From Maribacter sp. PR1 (lineage in GTDB: Bacteria > Bacteroidota > Bacteroidia > Flavobacteriales > Flavobacteriaceae), in assembly GCF_028464145.1 (NCBI RefSeq), contig NZ_JAQPCG010000005.1, positions 1-64,000 on the forward strand: a DNA stretch of 64,000 nucleotides, in the 5' to 3' direction. Under the pieces are notes generated by a model. It was not told the origin of the DNA. It ran no database searches and saw only the letters and a list, made by a program, of their open reading frames with translations. This document shows positions 26,223-35,402 of the stretch, in pieces. The first letter of the stretch is position 1, and each line of letters starts with the position of its first letter. The position numbers and the translations under genes are program-made.

Positions 26223-29159
26223 ATGACCCGACTGCTAATTGTCATAGTAACGCTATTATCCTTTAAAGTCTCGCCTCAATCAAAGATTGATAGCCTTGAG
26301 CAAGTACTACAAATTGAGAAAATTGATTCCAATAAGGTCAACATTTTACTTGAATTGGTAGACGAGTATCGCTATAAAGATCCAAAAAAGGCAGAGAGGA
26401 ATGTTATCAGTGCCTTAAAGGTGTCAGCCCAAATGGAAGAGGAAAAATTTGAAGTTCTGGCATTGGTGTCACGTGCAGAACTTTTAACGGACCGATCAAG
26501 TTACGACTCAGCCTTTACCTTTTTTCAAAATGCCCTTTCCATTGCCGAAAATATAAACTTCGATGATGGTAAGAGTACTGCGCTAATAGGTTTGGGAAAC
26601 GCCCACACTAGAAAAGGTAATCTAAATAAGGGAGAGGAATACCTTCAATTAAATATTGATTTTGCCAAGGAAATCAGGGATTTTGAAGGTGTTGCCAGTT
26701 CCTACAATAACTTGGGAAATGTATTCAACGAACGAGGAGAATATAAAAAGGCAATGGAAGCCTATACAGAGGCATCAAAAGTAAATACCCAAATAGGAAA
26801 TGAAAAAAACGCAGGGATAAATATGGCCAATATTGGGTTGATACATCAGAAGTTGGCCAATTACAATGAAGCAATTTTCTATTTTACCAAAAGTGATAGT
26901 CTTTTCAGAAAATTTGATTTTTTACCCGGGCAAGCCTTTTTGATGAAGAACATGGGCATTGTTTTGAGAAACCAAGGCAAGCCCGAAGAAGCACTTTTAC
27001 GGTATCAAAAAGCACTTGAAAGTTATAACAAAATGGGAAGCAAAAGAGAGATTTCCCAAGTATATCAAAATATAGGAAACATCTATTCCGATGAAAAGCA
27101 ATCAGGCGAAGCAGTTGAAAATTACCGTCGGTCATTATTCATTGCCGAAGAAATTGGGGATTCTATCAACATGGCGATGGCAAGCCAAGCCCTAGGGCAA
27201 GAATATTTCTATTTTACAAAACTTGATAGCTCCGAAATATTTTCAAGTAAAGCGGTTAGAATTGCCCAGAACATAGGTGCTGATTTGACGGAGATGGATG
27301 GATACAAAACACTGTCTCAAGTTTATTACACCAAAGGAAATCTTAGAAAGGCCTTTGATTTTAGAATATTATACGAGAATCGAAAGGATAGTCTCTATAC
27401 CTTGGAAAAGCGAGACCTTGCCGAAGAAATAGAGGCTAAATATCAAAACGAACAAAAAACCAAGGAAATAGCGCTATTGGCCTCAGAAAAAAAATTACAA
27501 ACTCTACAATTGGGTAAAAGAAAGAATGAGCGCAACGCTATTATAGCATTTGCTTTATTGATTCTTTTGTTGGCTGTACTCTTATACAATCAATACCGTA
27601 TAAAACAAAAGTCTAATAAGGAATTGCAAGAATTGAACATTTTAAAATCGAATTTTTTCGCTAATATTTCCCACGAATTCAGAACTCCTCTGACCTTGAT
27701 TCAAGGCCCTATAGAACATTTGGAACAAAACCCGGAGGATAAGCTCGACAAGGAAGACATTAAAATGATACGTCGCAATACGAATAAGGTTTTGGGTCTG
27801 GTTAACCAATTACTCGACCTTTCCAGAATCGATGAAGGTAAGTTACACTTAAGAGCTACCGAGGGTGATGTTTTTAAATGTTTGAGGACCGCTGCAGGAT
27901 CTTTCAATTCTTATGCCGCACAGCGCAATATGGACTATAGAGTAGAAGTGCCGGATGAGTCTCTTTGGGCTTCCTTTGATCGTGATAAACTAGAAAAGGT
28001 TTTCTATAACTTAATCAGTAACGCATTCAAGTTCTGCGAAGATGGAGAGCAGGTCGCCGTCCAGGTTTCTTTTGTGGAAGATGAATTGGTCATTCAAGTT
28101 TCCGATTCTGGGCGGGGCATTTCCGAAGATAAACTTCCCTATATTTTTGACCGTTTTTATCAAGTGGATAGCAGTAGCACAAGAGACCAAGAAGGGTCCG
28201 GTATTGGTTTGTCACTTTCAAAGGATTTAGTAAAATTAATGGATGGAACTATTACCGTTTCAAGCGAGGAGGGCATGGGTACGTATTTTACGGTTCAGAT
28301 TCCCATAGAAAGAATCAAGGTGCCGGAATCCAAAATGGACCTACTTCAACCTAAGGTTTTAGGCAAAAGGGTACAGCCAAAACCATTTGAGCTTACTAAA
28401 GAAGATGTACGAAAGCTACCCAGATTGCTCGTTATCGAGGATAATGAGGATATGCGGCAGTTCATTAAAAACCAACTTTTGGAAAAGTATCGGGTAATGC
28501 TGGCCAAAAACGGAAAAGAGGGCTTAAAAACAGCAGTTTCACATATGCCCGATTTGATCATCACTGATCTGATGATGCCCAGAATGGACGGTATGGAACT
28601 CTGTGAGAAATTAAAGACCAATTTATCGACAAGCCATATTCCCATTATCATGCTGACTGCCCGAGCAGGGGAAGAAAACAAGATTCAAGGTCTGGAAACC
28701 GGAGCCGATGAGTACATTACAAAGCCTTTTAGTGCAAAAGAGCTATCCGCAAGGGTTAAAAACCTTATTGTTCAGCGACAAAGGTTACGACAGCACTATA
28801 TGGACAACAGGCATGCTGTTGACCCTAAAAAAATAACCACTACATCACTGGATAAAAAGTTTTTAGAACAGGTATTGAACCTATTGGAAGAAAAATATTC
28901 CGATTTTAATTTTAACGTACCACAAATGCAAAGCGAACTCGCCATAAGTAAAACCCAACTTAATAGAAAGTTAAAGGCATTGACCGGCGAATCTCCTCGA
29001 GACTTACTACGTAATTTCCGATTAAAGCGTGCAGCTCAATTATTGGGACAAAAGGCGGATACAGTAACTCAAATTGCGTATCAAGTCGGCTTTAGCAATC
29101 TTTCTTATTTCGCCAAATGCTTTAAGGAACGGTACGGTGTCTCTCCTTCATCTTATTGA
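26223..29159 (+). CDS. Hybrid two-component regulator: TPR sensor, histidine kinase, receiver, AraC output
   Basis: A 978-residue single-chain signalling protein. A signal peptide (about 1-20) precedes TPR repeats (about 80-400) in the periplasm, a membrane segment (about 438-456), the HisKA domain with phospho-accepting His in ISHEFRTPLTLI near 483, and the ATPase domain (SGRGISEDKLPYIFDRF, GSGIGLSLSKDLV). Next are a receiver with phospho-acceptor Asp in IITDLMMPRMDG near 781, and a C-terminal AraC HTH (about 870-978). This is the hybrid type known from polysaccharide loci, but with TPRs instead of the usual beta-propeller sensor. The following genes on the same strand are probable targets. 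Confidence 0.93.
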   Translation: MTRLLIVIVTLLSFKVSPQSKIDSLEQVLQIEKIDSNKVNILLELVDEYRYKDPKKAERNVISALKVSAQMEEEKFEVLALVSRAELLTDRSSYDSAFTFFQNALSIAENINFDDGKSTALIGLGNAHTRKGNLNKGEEYLQLNIDFAKEIRDFEGVASSYNNLGNVFNERGEYKKAMEAYTEASKVNTQIGNEKNAGINMANIGLIHQKLANYNEAIFYFTKSDSLFRKFDFLPGQAFLMKNMGIVLRNQGKPEEALLRYQKALESYNKMGSKREISQVYQNIGNIYSDEKQSGEAVENYRRSLFIAEEIGDSINMAMASQALGQEYFYFTKLDSSEIFSSKAVRIAQNIGADLTEMDGYKTLSQVYYTKGNLRKAFDFRILYENRKDSLYTLEKRDLAEEIEAKYQNEQKTKEIALLASEKKLQTLQLGKRKNERNAIIAFALLILLLAVLLYNQYRIKQKSNKELQELNILKSNFFANISHEFRTPLTLIQGPIEHLEQNPEDKLDKEDIKMIRRNTNKVLGLVNQLLDLSRIDEGKLHLRATEGDVFKCLRTAAGSFNSYAAQRNMDYRVEVPDESLWASFDRDKLEKVFYNLISNAFKFCEDGEQVAVQVSFVEDELVIQVSDSGRGISEDKLPYIFDRFYQVDSSSTRDQEGSGIGLSLSKDLVKLMDGTITVSSEEGMGTYFTVQIPIERIKVPESKMDLLQPKVLGKRVQPKPFELTKEDVRKLPRLLVIEDNEDMRQFIKNQLLEKYRVMLAKNGKEGLKTAVSHMPDLIITDLMMPRMDGMELCEKLKTNLSTSHIPIIMLTARAGEENKIQGLETGADEYITKPFSAKELSARVKNLIVQRQRLRQHYMDNRHAVDPKKITTTSLDKKFLEQVLNLLEEKYSDFNFNVPQMQSELAISKTQLNRKLKALTGESPRDLLRNFRLKRAAQLLGQKADTVTQIAYQVGFSNLSYFAKCFKERYGVSPSSY

Positions 29160-29299
29160 TTCCTAACGTTTTTTATTAATATTTGGTTCGTTGGTGTTAC
29201 TTTTTGGTTCTGGATCGTCAGCCTTTAAACGTGTTGAAATATACTTTTATAGGCGACTAAAAGTTCCCCCGTAATTTTTAAGATAAAAATCTATCAATT

Positions 29300-31408
29300 A
29301 TGAAGAATCCAATCATAGAGTCGGGCAAGACTGTTTTTGAAAACCTTTTGACAGGTCTTCTTTTACTTTTAGTATTAGGTTGTAGCAAGGATGGGAACAA
29401 TGAACCTATTACAGATGATGAACCAATCAATTTGAGACCTACCATTACATCAATAGCTCCGACCAGTGGGGTGGTCGGAACCGAATTAACCATAACAGGC
29501 ACCAATTTTAGTGGTACCAATACCCAGAACGAGGTTGAAATTAATGGAACCGTGGCTACCGTTACATCAGCTTCGACGACCGAATTGGTTGTCGAGGTAC
29601 CTGAGAATGCGACTACAGGTTCTGTTTCGGTAACTGTTGATGGGGAAAGTGTAACTGGACCTAACTTTACCGTCATTGATGCAACAGCCTCATTATGTGA
29701 TCAATTCGAAATTATTGAAAACACGACATGGGAGGATATCGAACCGGGAGATGCTATCGACTATGTAATACAGTGTGCCATATCGGTAAAAGCCAATGCG
29801 TTATTAACAATTCAACCAGGGGTCAATATTGCCTTCGAAGGAGAGGAAAGCGGAATCTTTACGAGTGAAGGTGGTGGAATAAAAGCGGTTGGTTCATCAG
29901 ATAACCCCATTAAATTTTTGGGAGCTTCTGAGAACAAAGGTATCTGGAAAGGTATCTATTTTGGTTCTACCCACCCTGAAAATCGATTGGAACATGTTAC
30001 GGTCATGCATGCAGGGCGTACTGCTTCCGGCCAATCCGGAGAGAAGGGAGCTGTTCAATTATCAAGGGATGAGGACTCGTCGGCAGCAATTGTCAACTGC
30101 ACGATTATAAACAATGATGGATATGGCCTTTTCATTACTGATGAAAGTGATTTGGAAGAATTTGCGGGAAATACTATCTCGGACAATGAGGAAGCCCCTG
30201 TTGCTCTCTACTTCAATCAGATGGGAGACTTGGATACATCATCGGATTATCAGGGAAATGGAAAAAACTACATTGAAGTGCGGGAGAATGAAATTGAGAG
30301 TGATATCGTAAATATGCCATTTTTGGATGTTCCTTATCGATTTACGGAAAGTAAAAAATACAATATTAAAAATGCCTTGAACATTGCTGCCGGAAATACT
30401 TTAGAGTTTACCAACGGTGCAGGATTTCGACTGGGAGAACAGGCTTCTGATTGTGCAGATACTTCAGGTTCTTTAAACGCCACAGGAACTTTGGACAGTC
30501 CGATTACGTTCAAAGGGGTAACCTCCGGAAAGGGAACTTGGTTGGGACTTGGCTTCAACTCGTCGAGCCCAAACAATAAATTGATTTACTGTAATATATC
30601 CGGTGGCGGTAGCGACGAAATCTACAACGCTTCAGACTTTGCCGCAAACATCACATTACAATGCAATAGTAGGGTAACCATCCAAAATTCCTCTATTACG
30701 GATAGCGGTGAATTTGGAATCTATATGCTAGACGATGATGCCGAACTGGAAAACTTTGAACAAAATACAATCGTTAACAACGAGTTGGCCCCGCTGTGGA
30801 TGCACTTGCCACAAGTGGATCAATTGGACGCTGCCACCTCCTATGCGGAAGGTAATGGAAGACCCTATGTCCAGGTCGAAGGGGATGCCATGACCGATGC
30901 CGACCTTACCATCAAAAAACTGGAAGTTCCCTACCGTATCGAAACGGAGGAGTCCGGTCGGGAGACCTATGTGGAAACGGCGATTACCATTGAAGCAGGA
31001 ACCATTTTGGAGTTCGAAACTGGCGCTGGTTTCGTCTTGGGTAGTCCCGGGGTCGATTGTATTCCCAACACTGGATCTTTAAACGCACAGGGGACCACTG
31101 AAGAACCCATCATTTTCAGGGGTGCTATGGAAGGTCAAGGCACGTGGTTAGGTCTAGGAATCAATTCAAGTACTTCTGCAAACCGCTTGATTTATTGTGA
31201 AATTTCTGGTGGCGGCTCAAAGCAAATGTACAATGCTGGAGGGCAGGGCAATATAGTAATACACTGCAGTGGAAGCCTGACCATTGAGAATAGCACAATT
31301 AGAGAAAGTGGGGGTTGGGGTATCGATTTTGTTCAGGGCGGAAATTCCTTATCCGAATCCGGAAATTCATTTTCAAACAATACTTCGGGCGATATTGCCC
31401 CAAACTAG
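29300..31408 (+). CDS. Lipoprotein with IPT/TIG domain and beta-helix repeats
   Basis: A 702-residue exported lipoprotein (signal ending LVLGC near 28). Residues about 48-130 are an IPT/TIG immunoglobulin-like domain (TSIAPTSGVVGTELTITG). The rest is three repeats of about 170-180 residues, each with a right-handed beta-helix look: a GTWLGLG or GIWKGIYFG turn, a cluster such as LIYCNISGGGS, and a VPYR segment between repeats. Only the last repeat lacks the VPYR end. Such proteins bind or cleave polysaccharides, but no catalytic motif is visible. It follows the hybrid regulator by 140 bases. Confidence 0.72.
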   Translation: MKNPIIESGKTVFENLLTGLLLLLVLGCSKDGNNEPITDDEPINLRPTITSIAPTSGVVGTELTITGTNFSGTNTQNEVEINGTVATVTSASTTELVVEVPENATTGSVSVTVDGESVTGPNFTVIDATASLCDQFEIIENTTWEDIEPGDAIDYVIQCAISVKANALLTIQPGVNIAFEGEESGIFTSEGGGIKAVGSSDNPIKFLGASENKGIWKGIYFGSTHPENRLEHVTVMHAGRTASGQSGEKGAVQLSRDEDSSAAIVNCTIINNDGYGLFITDESDLEEFAGNTISDNEEAPVALYFNQMGDLDTSSDYQGNGKNYIEVRENEIESDIVNMPFLDVPYRFTESKKYNIKNALNIAAGNTLEFTNGAGFRLGEQASDCADTSGSLNATGTLDSPITFKGVTSGKGTWLGLGFNSSSPNNKLIYCNISGGGSDEIYNASDFAANITLQCNSRVTIQNSSITDSGEFGIYMLDDDAELENFEQNTIVNNELAPLWMHLPQVDQLDAATSYAEGNGRPYVQVEGDAMTDADLTIKKLEVPYRIETEESGRETYVETAITIEAGTILEFETGAGFVLGSPGVDCIPNTGSLNAQGTTEEPIIFRGAMEGQGTWLGLGINSSTSANRLIYCEISGGGSKQMYNAGGQGNIVIHCSGSLTIENSTIRESGGWGIDFVQGGNSLSESGNSFSNNTSGDIAPN

Positions 31409-31441
31409 ATTCAGATTTATACTTGACCGTTACAAACGGAA

Positions 31442-32167
31442 ATGGTAAGAAAACAAATGAGAATGAAATTTAGTTCTGAACATATTTTTTTCAGGAGTTC
31501 TGCTATTTGGTATGTTCTAATAGTATTCTGGGGATTTGCACCTTCATTTTACTTATTAAAATTATATAAAGATGCAGATCCCCTTCCACTGCCGTTGGTA
31601 GTGCACGGTATTGTTTTTACCATTTGGATTCTATTATATGGGATACAGGTTTTTTTAATCCAGTACCAAAACTATCGTTTGCATAAAACCTTGGGAATCT
31701 TTGGTCTGGTGGTTATGGTTTTAATGGTGCCCTCGGGTATGTTCCCAGTAGTTTACAAAGCCCATGCCGGACTCATTGGTGTAGATGATGCCGGGCACAA
31801 CGTGTTTCGATTATTCTCAGGGTATTTTCTGTTTACGTTGGCCTTCATTTACAGAAAAAAAGGATTTCTCCACAAGCGTTTTATGTTGGGTTGTATGGTC
31901 ATGCTCATGAGTGCAGCGATTTTTCGAATATCTTTTGATTTAGGAATGCAAAACAGTCAAATCTTTAATAAAGGACTTCAGATACTACCTGCTATGTGCC
32001 TGTTTACCGTTGATATGGTCAATTATAAAAAGCCCGTTTGGATAGATTTAGTTTCAGTCATAGCCGTTTTCGCAATTTTCTTTTTCGCAGACTACTTTTG
32101 GCTTTCTGATTTGGGCAGTAGGATTATGGATCTATTGGCTTCGGTTTTTGTTATACCTTTTATGTGA
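31442..32167 (+). CDS. Integral membrane protein of unknown function
   Basis: A 241-residue protein with about seven predicted membrane helices. His residues occur near helix ends (VVHGIVFTIW, HKTLGIFG, GHNVFRLFSGYFL, HKRF), a spacing seen in small haem- or quinone-linked membrane families such as DUF2306, but I do not assign one firmly. It lies 33 bases after the beta-helix lipoprotein and 24 bases before the amidohydrolase, so it seems part of the same transcript. An internal Met at residue 6 or 8 could also be the start. Confidence 0.6.
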   Translation: MVRKQMRMKFSSEHIFFRSSAIWYVLIVFWGFAPSFYLLKLYKDADPLPLPLVVHGIVFTIWILLYGIQVFLIQYQNYRLHKTLGIFGLVVMVLMVPSGMFPVVYKAHAGLIGVDDAGHNVFRLFSGYFLFTLAFIYRKKGFLHKRFMLGCMVMLMSAAIFRISFDLGMQNSQIFNKGLQILPAMCLFTVDMVNYKKPVWIDLVSVIAVFAIFFFADYFWLSDLGSRIMDLLASVFVIPFM

Positions 32168-32191
32168 AAATGAGAATATTAAATTATAATA

Positions 32192-33535
32192 ATGAATAAA
32201 ATAATGTTTTTAATTACTGTAGTGTTTTTATTCGGATGTAACTCGGATAGAAATGTTGAGTATGATCTGTTGATTTCTAATGTCAACCTTATCGATGGTA
32301 CCGGAAATGCTATTCAAAAAGAAGTATCCGTTGGGCTTACAAATGGCAAAATAATGGCCATTGGGAAAGGTTCCATAGGAATGGGGAAAGAAATGATTGA
32401 TGGAACCGAAAAATACCTTATACCCGGCCTGTTCGATTGCCACATTCACACTTCGGATTACGAAAGGGATTTTCCAATATACGTCCATTATGGAGTCACA
32501 TCGGTATTTGTGACTGGGGGAAGCTTGTGTACCGATGAATACTATGCCGAGATGCGGCAACGAGGCAATCAAGATAGTATTCCGGCACCTCATGTTTTTC
32601 ATACAAGCCAACACTTTTCAATGGAGGGCAGGCATCCTGTAAAAACTTATAAAGGCAATTGGGTCGATGGAGAAACTGTATTCTTACTTAAAGATACCCT
32701 TCAAATTGAAGAATTGGTAAAAAGTGTTAGCAAGAATCCCATCGTAGGCATTAAGCTTACCATTGAAGATGGGCCGCATCCGCCCATGGTAGAGCGCATG
32801 CCTCAGGCTTTTATAAATAAAGTGCAAGAGGAAGCTACCAAAAACGGAACAGATGTTTTTGCCCATGTAAGTGATAATGTAGAATTGGAAATGGCATTGG
32901 ATGCGGGTATTCAAAACTTTGTGCACTGGACGGGCATTGACATTGACTTTCAAAAGGATACCCTGCTCTTGAAAAAGTTATACGCAATTGAACCCTCGTT
33001 CATCACCACGTTGACGATTGACAAAGGCTTTTTATATCCCCTGTTTCCAGAGTGGGTGGAGGCTGTTCGTCAAGAAGGAATCTTTGATGAGGCCGATTTG
33101 GAAAAGGCAAATGATTCTGGTTACATCGCCCGTTCAAATGACAACATCAAGTTTTGGAGATATTATCTTCAAAAAGAGGATATCGGTCTTACCGACATTG
33201 CTTCCTTTCAAGTGGATGACATTAAGAAATTACAAAAAAAAGCTATAAACTTCGCCTTGGGTACGGATACTGGAACGTTTGTTTTGCCGGGCTATAGCTT
33301 ACATGAAGAAATGCTGTTGTTCGAATTGGGAGGAATGGATAGGATGGAGATCATAAAAATGGCAACCTTGAACGCCGCTAAAATGATGAAAGCACAAGAT
33401 AGTTTGGGCTCCATTGAAATAGGTAAGATGGCCGATATGGTCCTATTGGACAATAATCCTTTAGAAAACATTGAGAATACTTTGCACATCCATACGGTAA
33501 TCAAAAATGGAGTCGTACAAAAAAGATTAGATTGA
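32192..33535 (+). CDS. Amidohydrolase-family lipoprotein
   Basis: A 447-residue protein with a lipoprotein signal (FLFGC, Cys near 16). The metal-dependent amidohydrolase barrel shows FDCHIHTSD near 82-90 (first metal ligands), the KLT Lys position near 190, DVFAHVSDN near 228, and the late Asp in FALGTDTGTFVLPGYSLHEE. The closing composite sheet includes IGKMADMVLLDNNP. Relatives hydrolyse C-N bonds of dipeptides, imides or xenobiotics; the substrate is not readable. It is 12 bases upstream of the beta-lactamase-like gene, suggesting a paired hydrolytic function in the envelope. Confidence 0.85.
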   Translation: MNKIMFLITVVFLFGCNSDRNVEYDLLISNVNLIDGTGNAIQKEVSVGLTNGKIMAIGKGSIGMGKEMIDGTEKYLIPGLFDCHIHTSDYERDFPIYVHYGVTSVFVTGGSLCTDEYYAEMRQRGNQDSIPAPHVFHTSQHFSMEGRHPVKTYKGNWVDGETVFLLKDTLQIEELVKSVSKNPIVGIKLTIEDGPHPPMVERMPQAFINKVQEEATKNGTDVFAHVSDNVELEMALDAGIQNFVHWTGIDIDFQKDTLLLKKLYAIEPSFITTLTIDKGFLYPLFPEWVEAVRQEGIFDEADLEKANDSGYIARSNDNIKFWRYYLQKEDIGLTDIASFQVDDIKKLQKKAINFALGTDTGTFVLPGYSLHEEMLLFELGGMDRMEIIKMATLNAAKMMKAQDSLGSIEIGKMADMVLLDNNPLENIENTLHIHTVIKNGVVQKRLD

Positions 33536-33547
33536 TAGTTAAAAGTT

Positions 33548-34957
33548 ATGGGTGGTTTAAAAAGCTTGATGTGCATCTTTATACTTTATTTTTTGTGTTG
33601 CCTAACAACATGCGCTCAGATAGATTCCCCTCTTAATATAAATCAAGAATCCCTCGATTCCTTGGGTATGGAAATATTGAGTGAAGGAAGTATTATGGGC
33701 TTCTCCGTGGCGATAACATCCGGAAAAAGAGTTTTGTACAATAGTGGATTTGGTCATATCGATGTTGAAAAGACCCAGCCCGTAGCCAATGAAACACGAT
33801 TTGATATTGCTTCTGTTTCAAAACTTGTAGGGGTTACCGTAATTATGAAATTGATAGAGGAAGGTAGACTTAGCCTTGATACATCCCTTGAGCAACTCAT
33901 GCCTGAATTTCCGGAAGAAGCCTTGGCCGAAAAAATAAAACTAAGGCATATGCTTTCCCATACTTCGGGATTGATGGATTATGCTTTGGAAATGGATAGG
34001 GTCTTTATGGAGAACGGAGTACTGCCTACTAAAAAAGATTTACTTGCCTTTTTCAAAGGAAAAGACTTGCGTTTTGAACCTGGTACCAACTATCAATATT
34101 GCAATTCGGGTTTTATGCTCATGGCGTTCATAGCAGAAAATATAACTGGCAGACCCTGGCAGCAGCTCATTGAAGATTATATCAACCAACGGTCAAATCT
34201 GGATTTCCAACTATTAAAGTATGCTGTCGAAAGCCCGGAAACTTCGCCTATTTTCAACTATGGCAAAGAGAGGTTTGACAAAGTACCTACATGGAGTTAT
34301 GTTATGGGGGACGGGGGTTTGACGACCACTACAGAAATGCTCGCACTTTACCCTCAATTCTGGTCAAAAGGTAAAATCATTGAACCATCTGCATATGAAA
34401 AAATGGTCAAACCTACGGAGCTCAGTAATTCCTTATCCACCGGTTATGGCTATGGGGTTAGAAACGGCGAATTTTTAGGTGAACGTATAATTGGTCATAC
34501 CGGAGGTTGGAAAACCACGTATGCAATCATGGCTTTTTTCCCGGATAGGAATGTAACGTTTGCCGGACTAATGAACACAGATGGCACGCCACTCGACATG
34601 AATCAAATTTTTACCAAATACATGTCGGTCGCACTGGGCAGAAAAATCCCTGATTACTCAAGTGGTTTCAAAGAAATTACAAACCTTTATCAATATGTCG
34701 GGGACTATCATGGATTCGACACCGAGTTTGATCATCAAGGTAAAACTGTAACGGTCAATTTACAGGATGGCCAACTACAATATTGCATTAATGCGAATTG
34801 TGAAAAACTTTGGCCTATGGGCAAAAATAAGTTTTGGTTGAAAAGTTTTCCTTATGACTTTATTGAATTTCAGACCAACGACCAGGGTAAGGCTTTAGCC
34901 ATCAAGGAATATTATTATGGTTTTTTTCAGGTGTTACGGAAAAGGGTAATTGAATAG
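33548..34957 (+). CDS. Serine beta-lactamase-family hydrolase (class C-like)
   Basis: A 469-residue exported protein with signal peptide (about 1-23). It has the catalytic S-x-x-K at residues 89-92 (ASVSK), Y-x-N in QYCNSGF, and H-T-G-G near 318. These are the marks of class C beta-lactamases, DD-peptidases and esterases. A C-terminal extension (about 385-469) is a small beta domain found in many such hydrolases. Most environmental members are esterases or peptidases rather than antibiotic-resistance enzymes. It ends the operon that begins after the hybrid regulator. Confidence 0.87.
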   Translation: MGGLKSLMCIFILYFLCCLTTCAQIDSPLNINQESLDSLGMEILSEGSIMGFSVAITSGKRVLYNSGFGHIDVEKTQPVANETRFDIASVSKLVGVTVIMKLIEEGRLSLDTSLEQLMPEFPEEALAEKIKLRHMLSHTSGLMDYALEMDRVFMENGVLPTKKDLLAFFKGKDLRFEPGTNYQYCNSGFMLMAFIAENITGRPWQQLIEDYINQRSNLDFQLLKYAVESPETSPIFNYGKERFDKVPTWSYVMGDGGLTTTTEMLALYPQFWSKGKIIEPSAYEKMVKPTELSNSLSTGYGYGVRNGEFLGERIIGHTGGWKTTYAIMAFFPDRNVTFAGLMNTDGTPLDMNQIFTKYMSVALGRKIPDYSSGFKEITNLYQYVGDYHGFDTEFDHQGKTVTVNLQDGQLQYCINANCEKLWPMGKNKFWLKSFPYDFIEFQTNDQGKALAIKEYYYGFFQVLRKRVIE

Positions 34958-35402
34958 GATTGAAGTCCCTTGATTCCGACAAAAACAGGAGTTTTGAGTC
35001 TCTTTGGATTCTTTTTGCAACATAAACAATTATGGCTTCTGCATGGAAATAAATCTAAAAGTTTGTTGAGTTTGGTTTTTTCTATCAATCCGGCAAAACT
35101 TTTAAAGAATAAAACACTGCTTTGCAAAACCTCCGAAACCTCCGAAACCTCAGCTCTACCAATATACCTTTATCCAACCAACTTCTAAATTAAAAGCAAA
35201 TCAATTGCTCAAAGAACTTACACAATTTCAATATGCCTATTAATCATTTTAGTGGCTTAAAACCAGATTAAACTTTATGGGCATCTTGGTATTCATAACG
35301 GCTTTAAAAAGCAAGAATCCTTGACATCGATGAAGAGGTTAGTGAATGGAATGTGGACCTGGAGGATTGAGAAAATATTTTGAGAATTGACATCCCAAAA
35401 AA
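34958..35402. other. Gene-free convergent interval
   Basis: These 445 bases lie between two converging genes. A short tandem run of the nine-base unit cctccgaaa occurs near 35130-35150. Frames within the interval show no family features, and I saw no clear terminator. Confidence 0.4.

Noticed and set aside
33548-34957. Antibiotic-resistance beta-lactamase
   Set aside because: The C-terminal beta extension and the amidohydrolase partner fit the broad esterase/peptidase group better; no resistance claim is supported.
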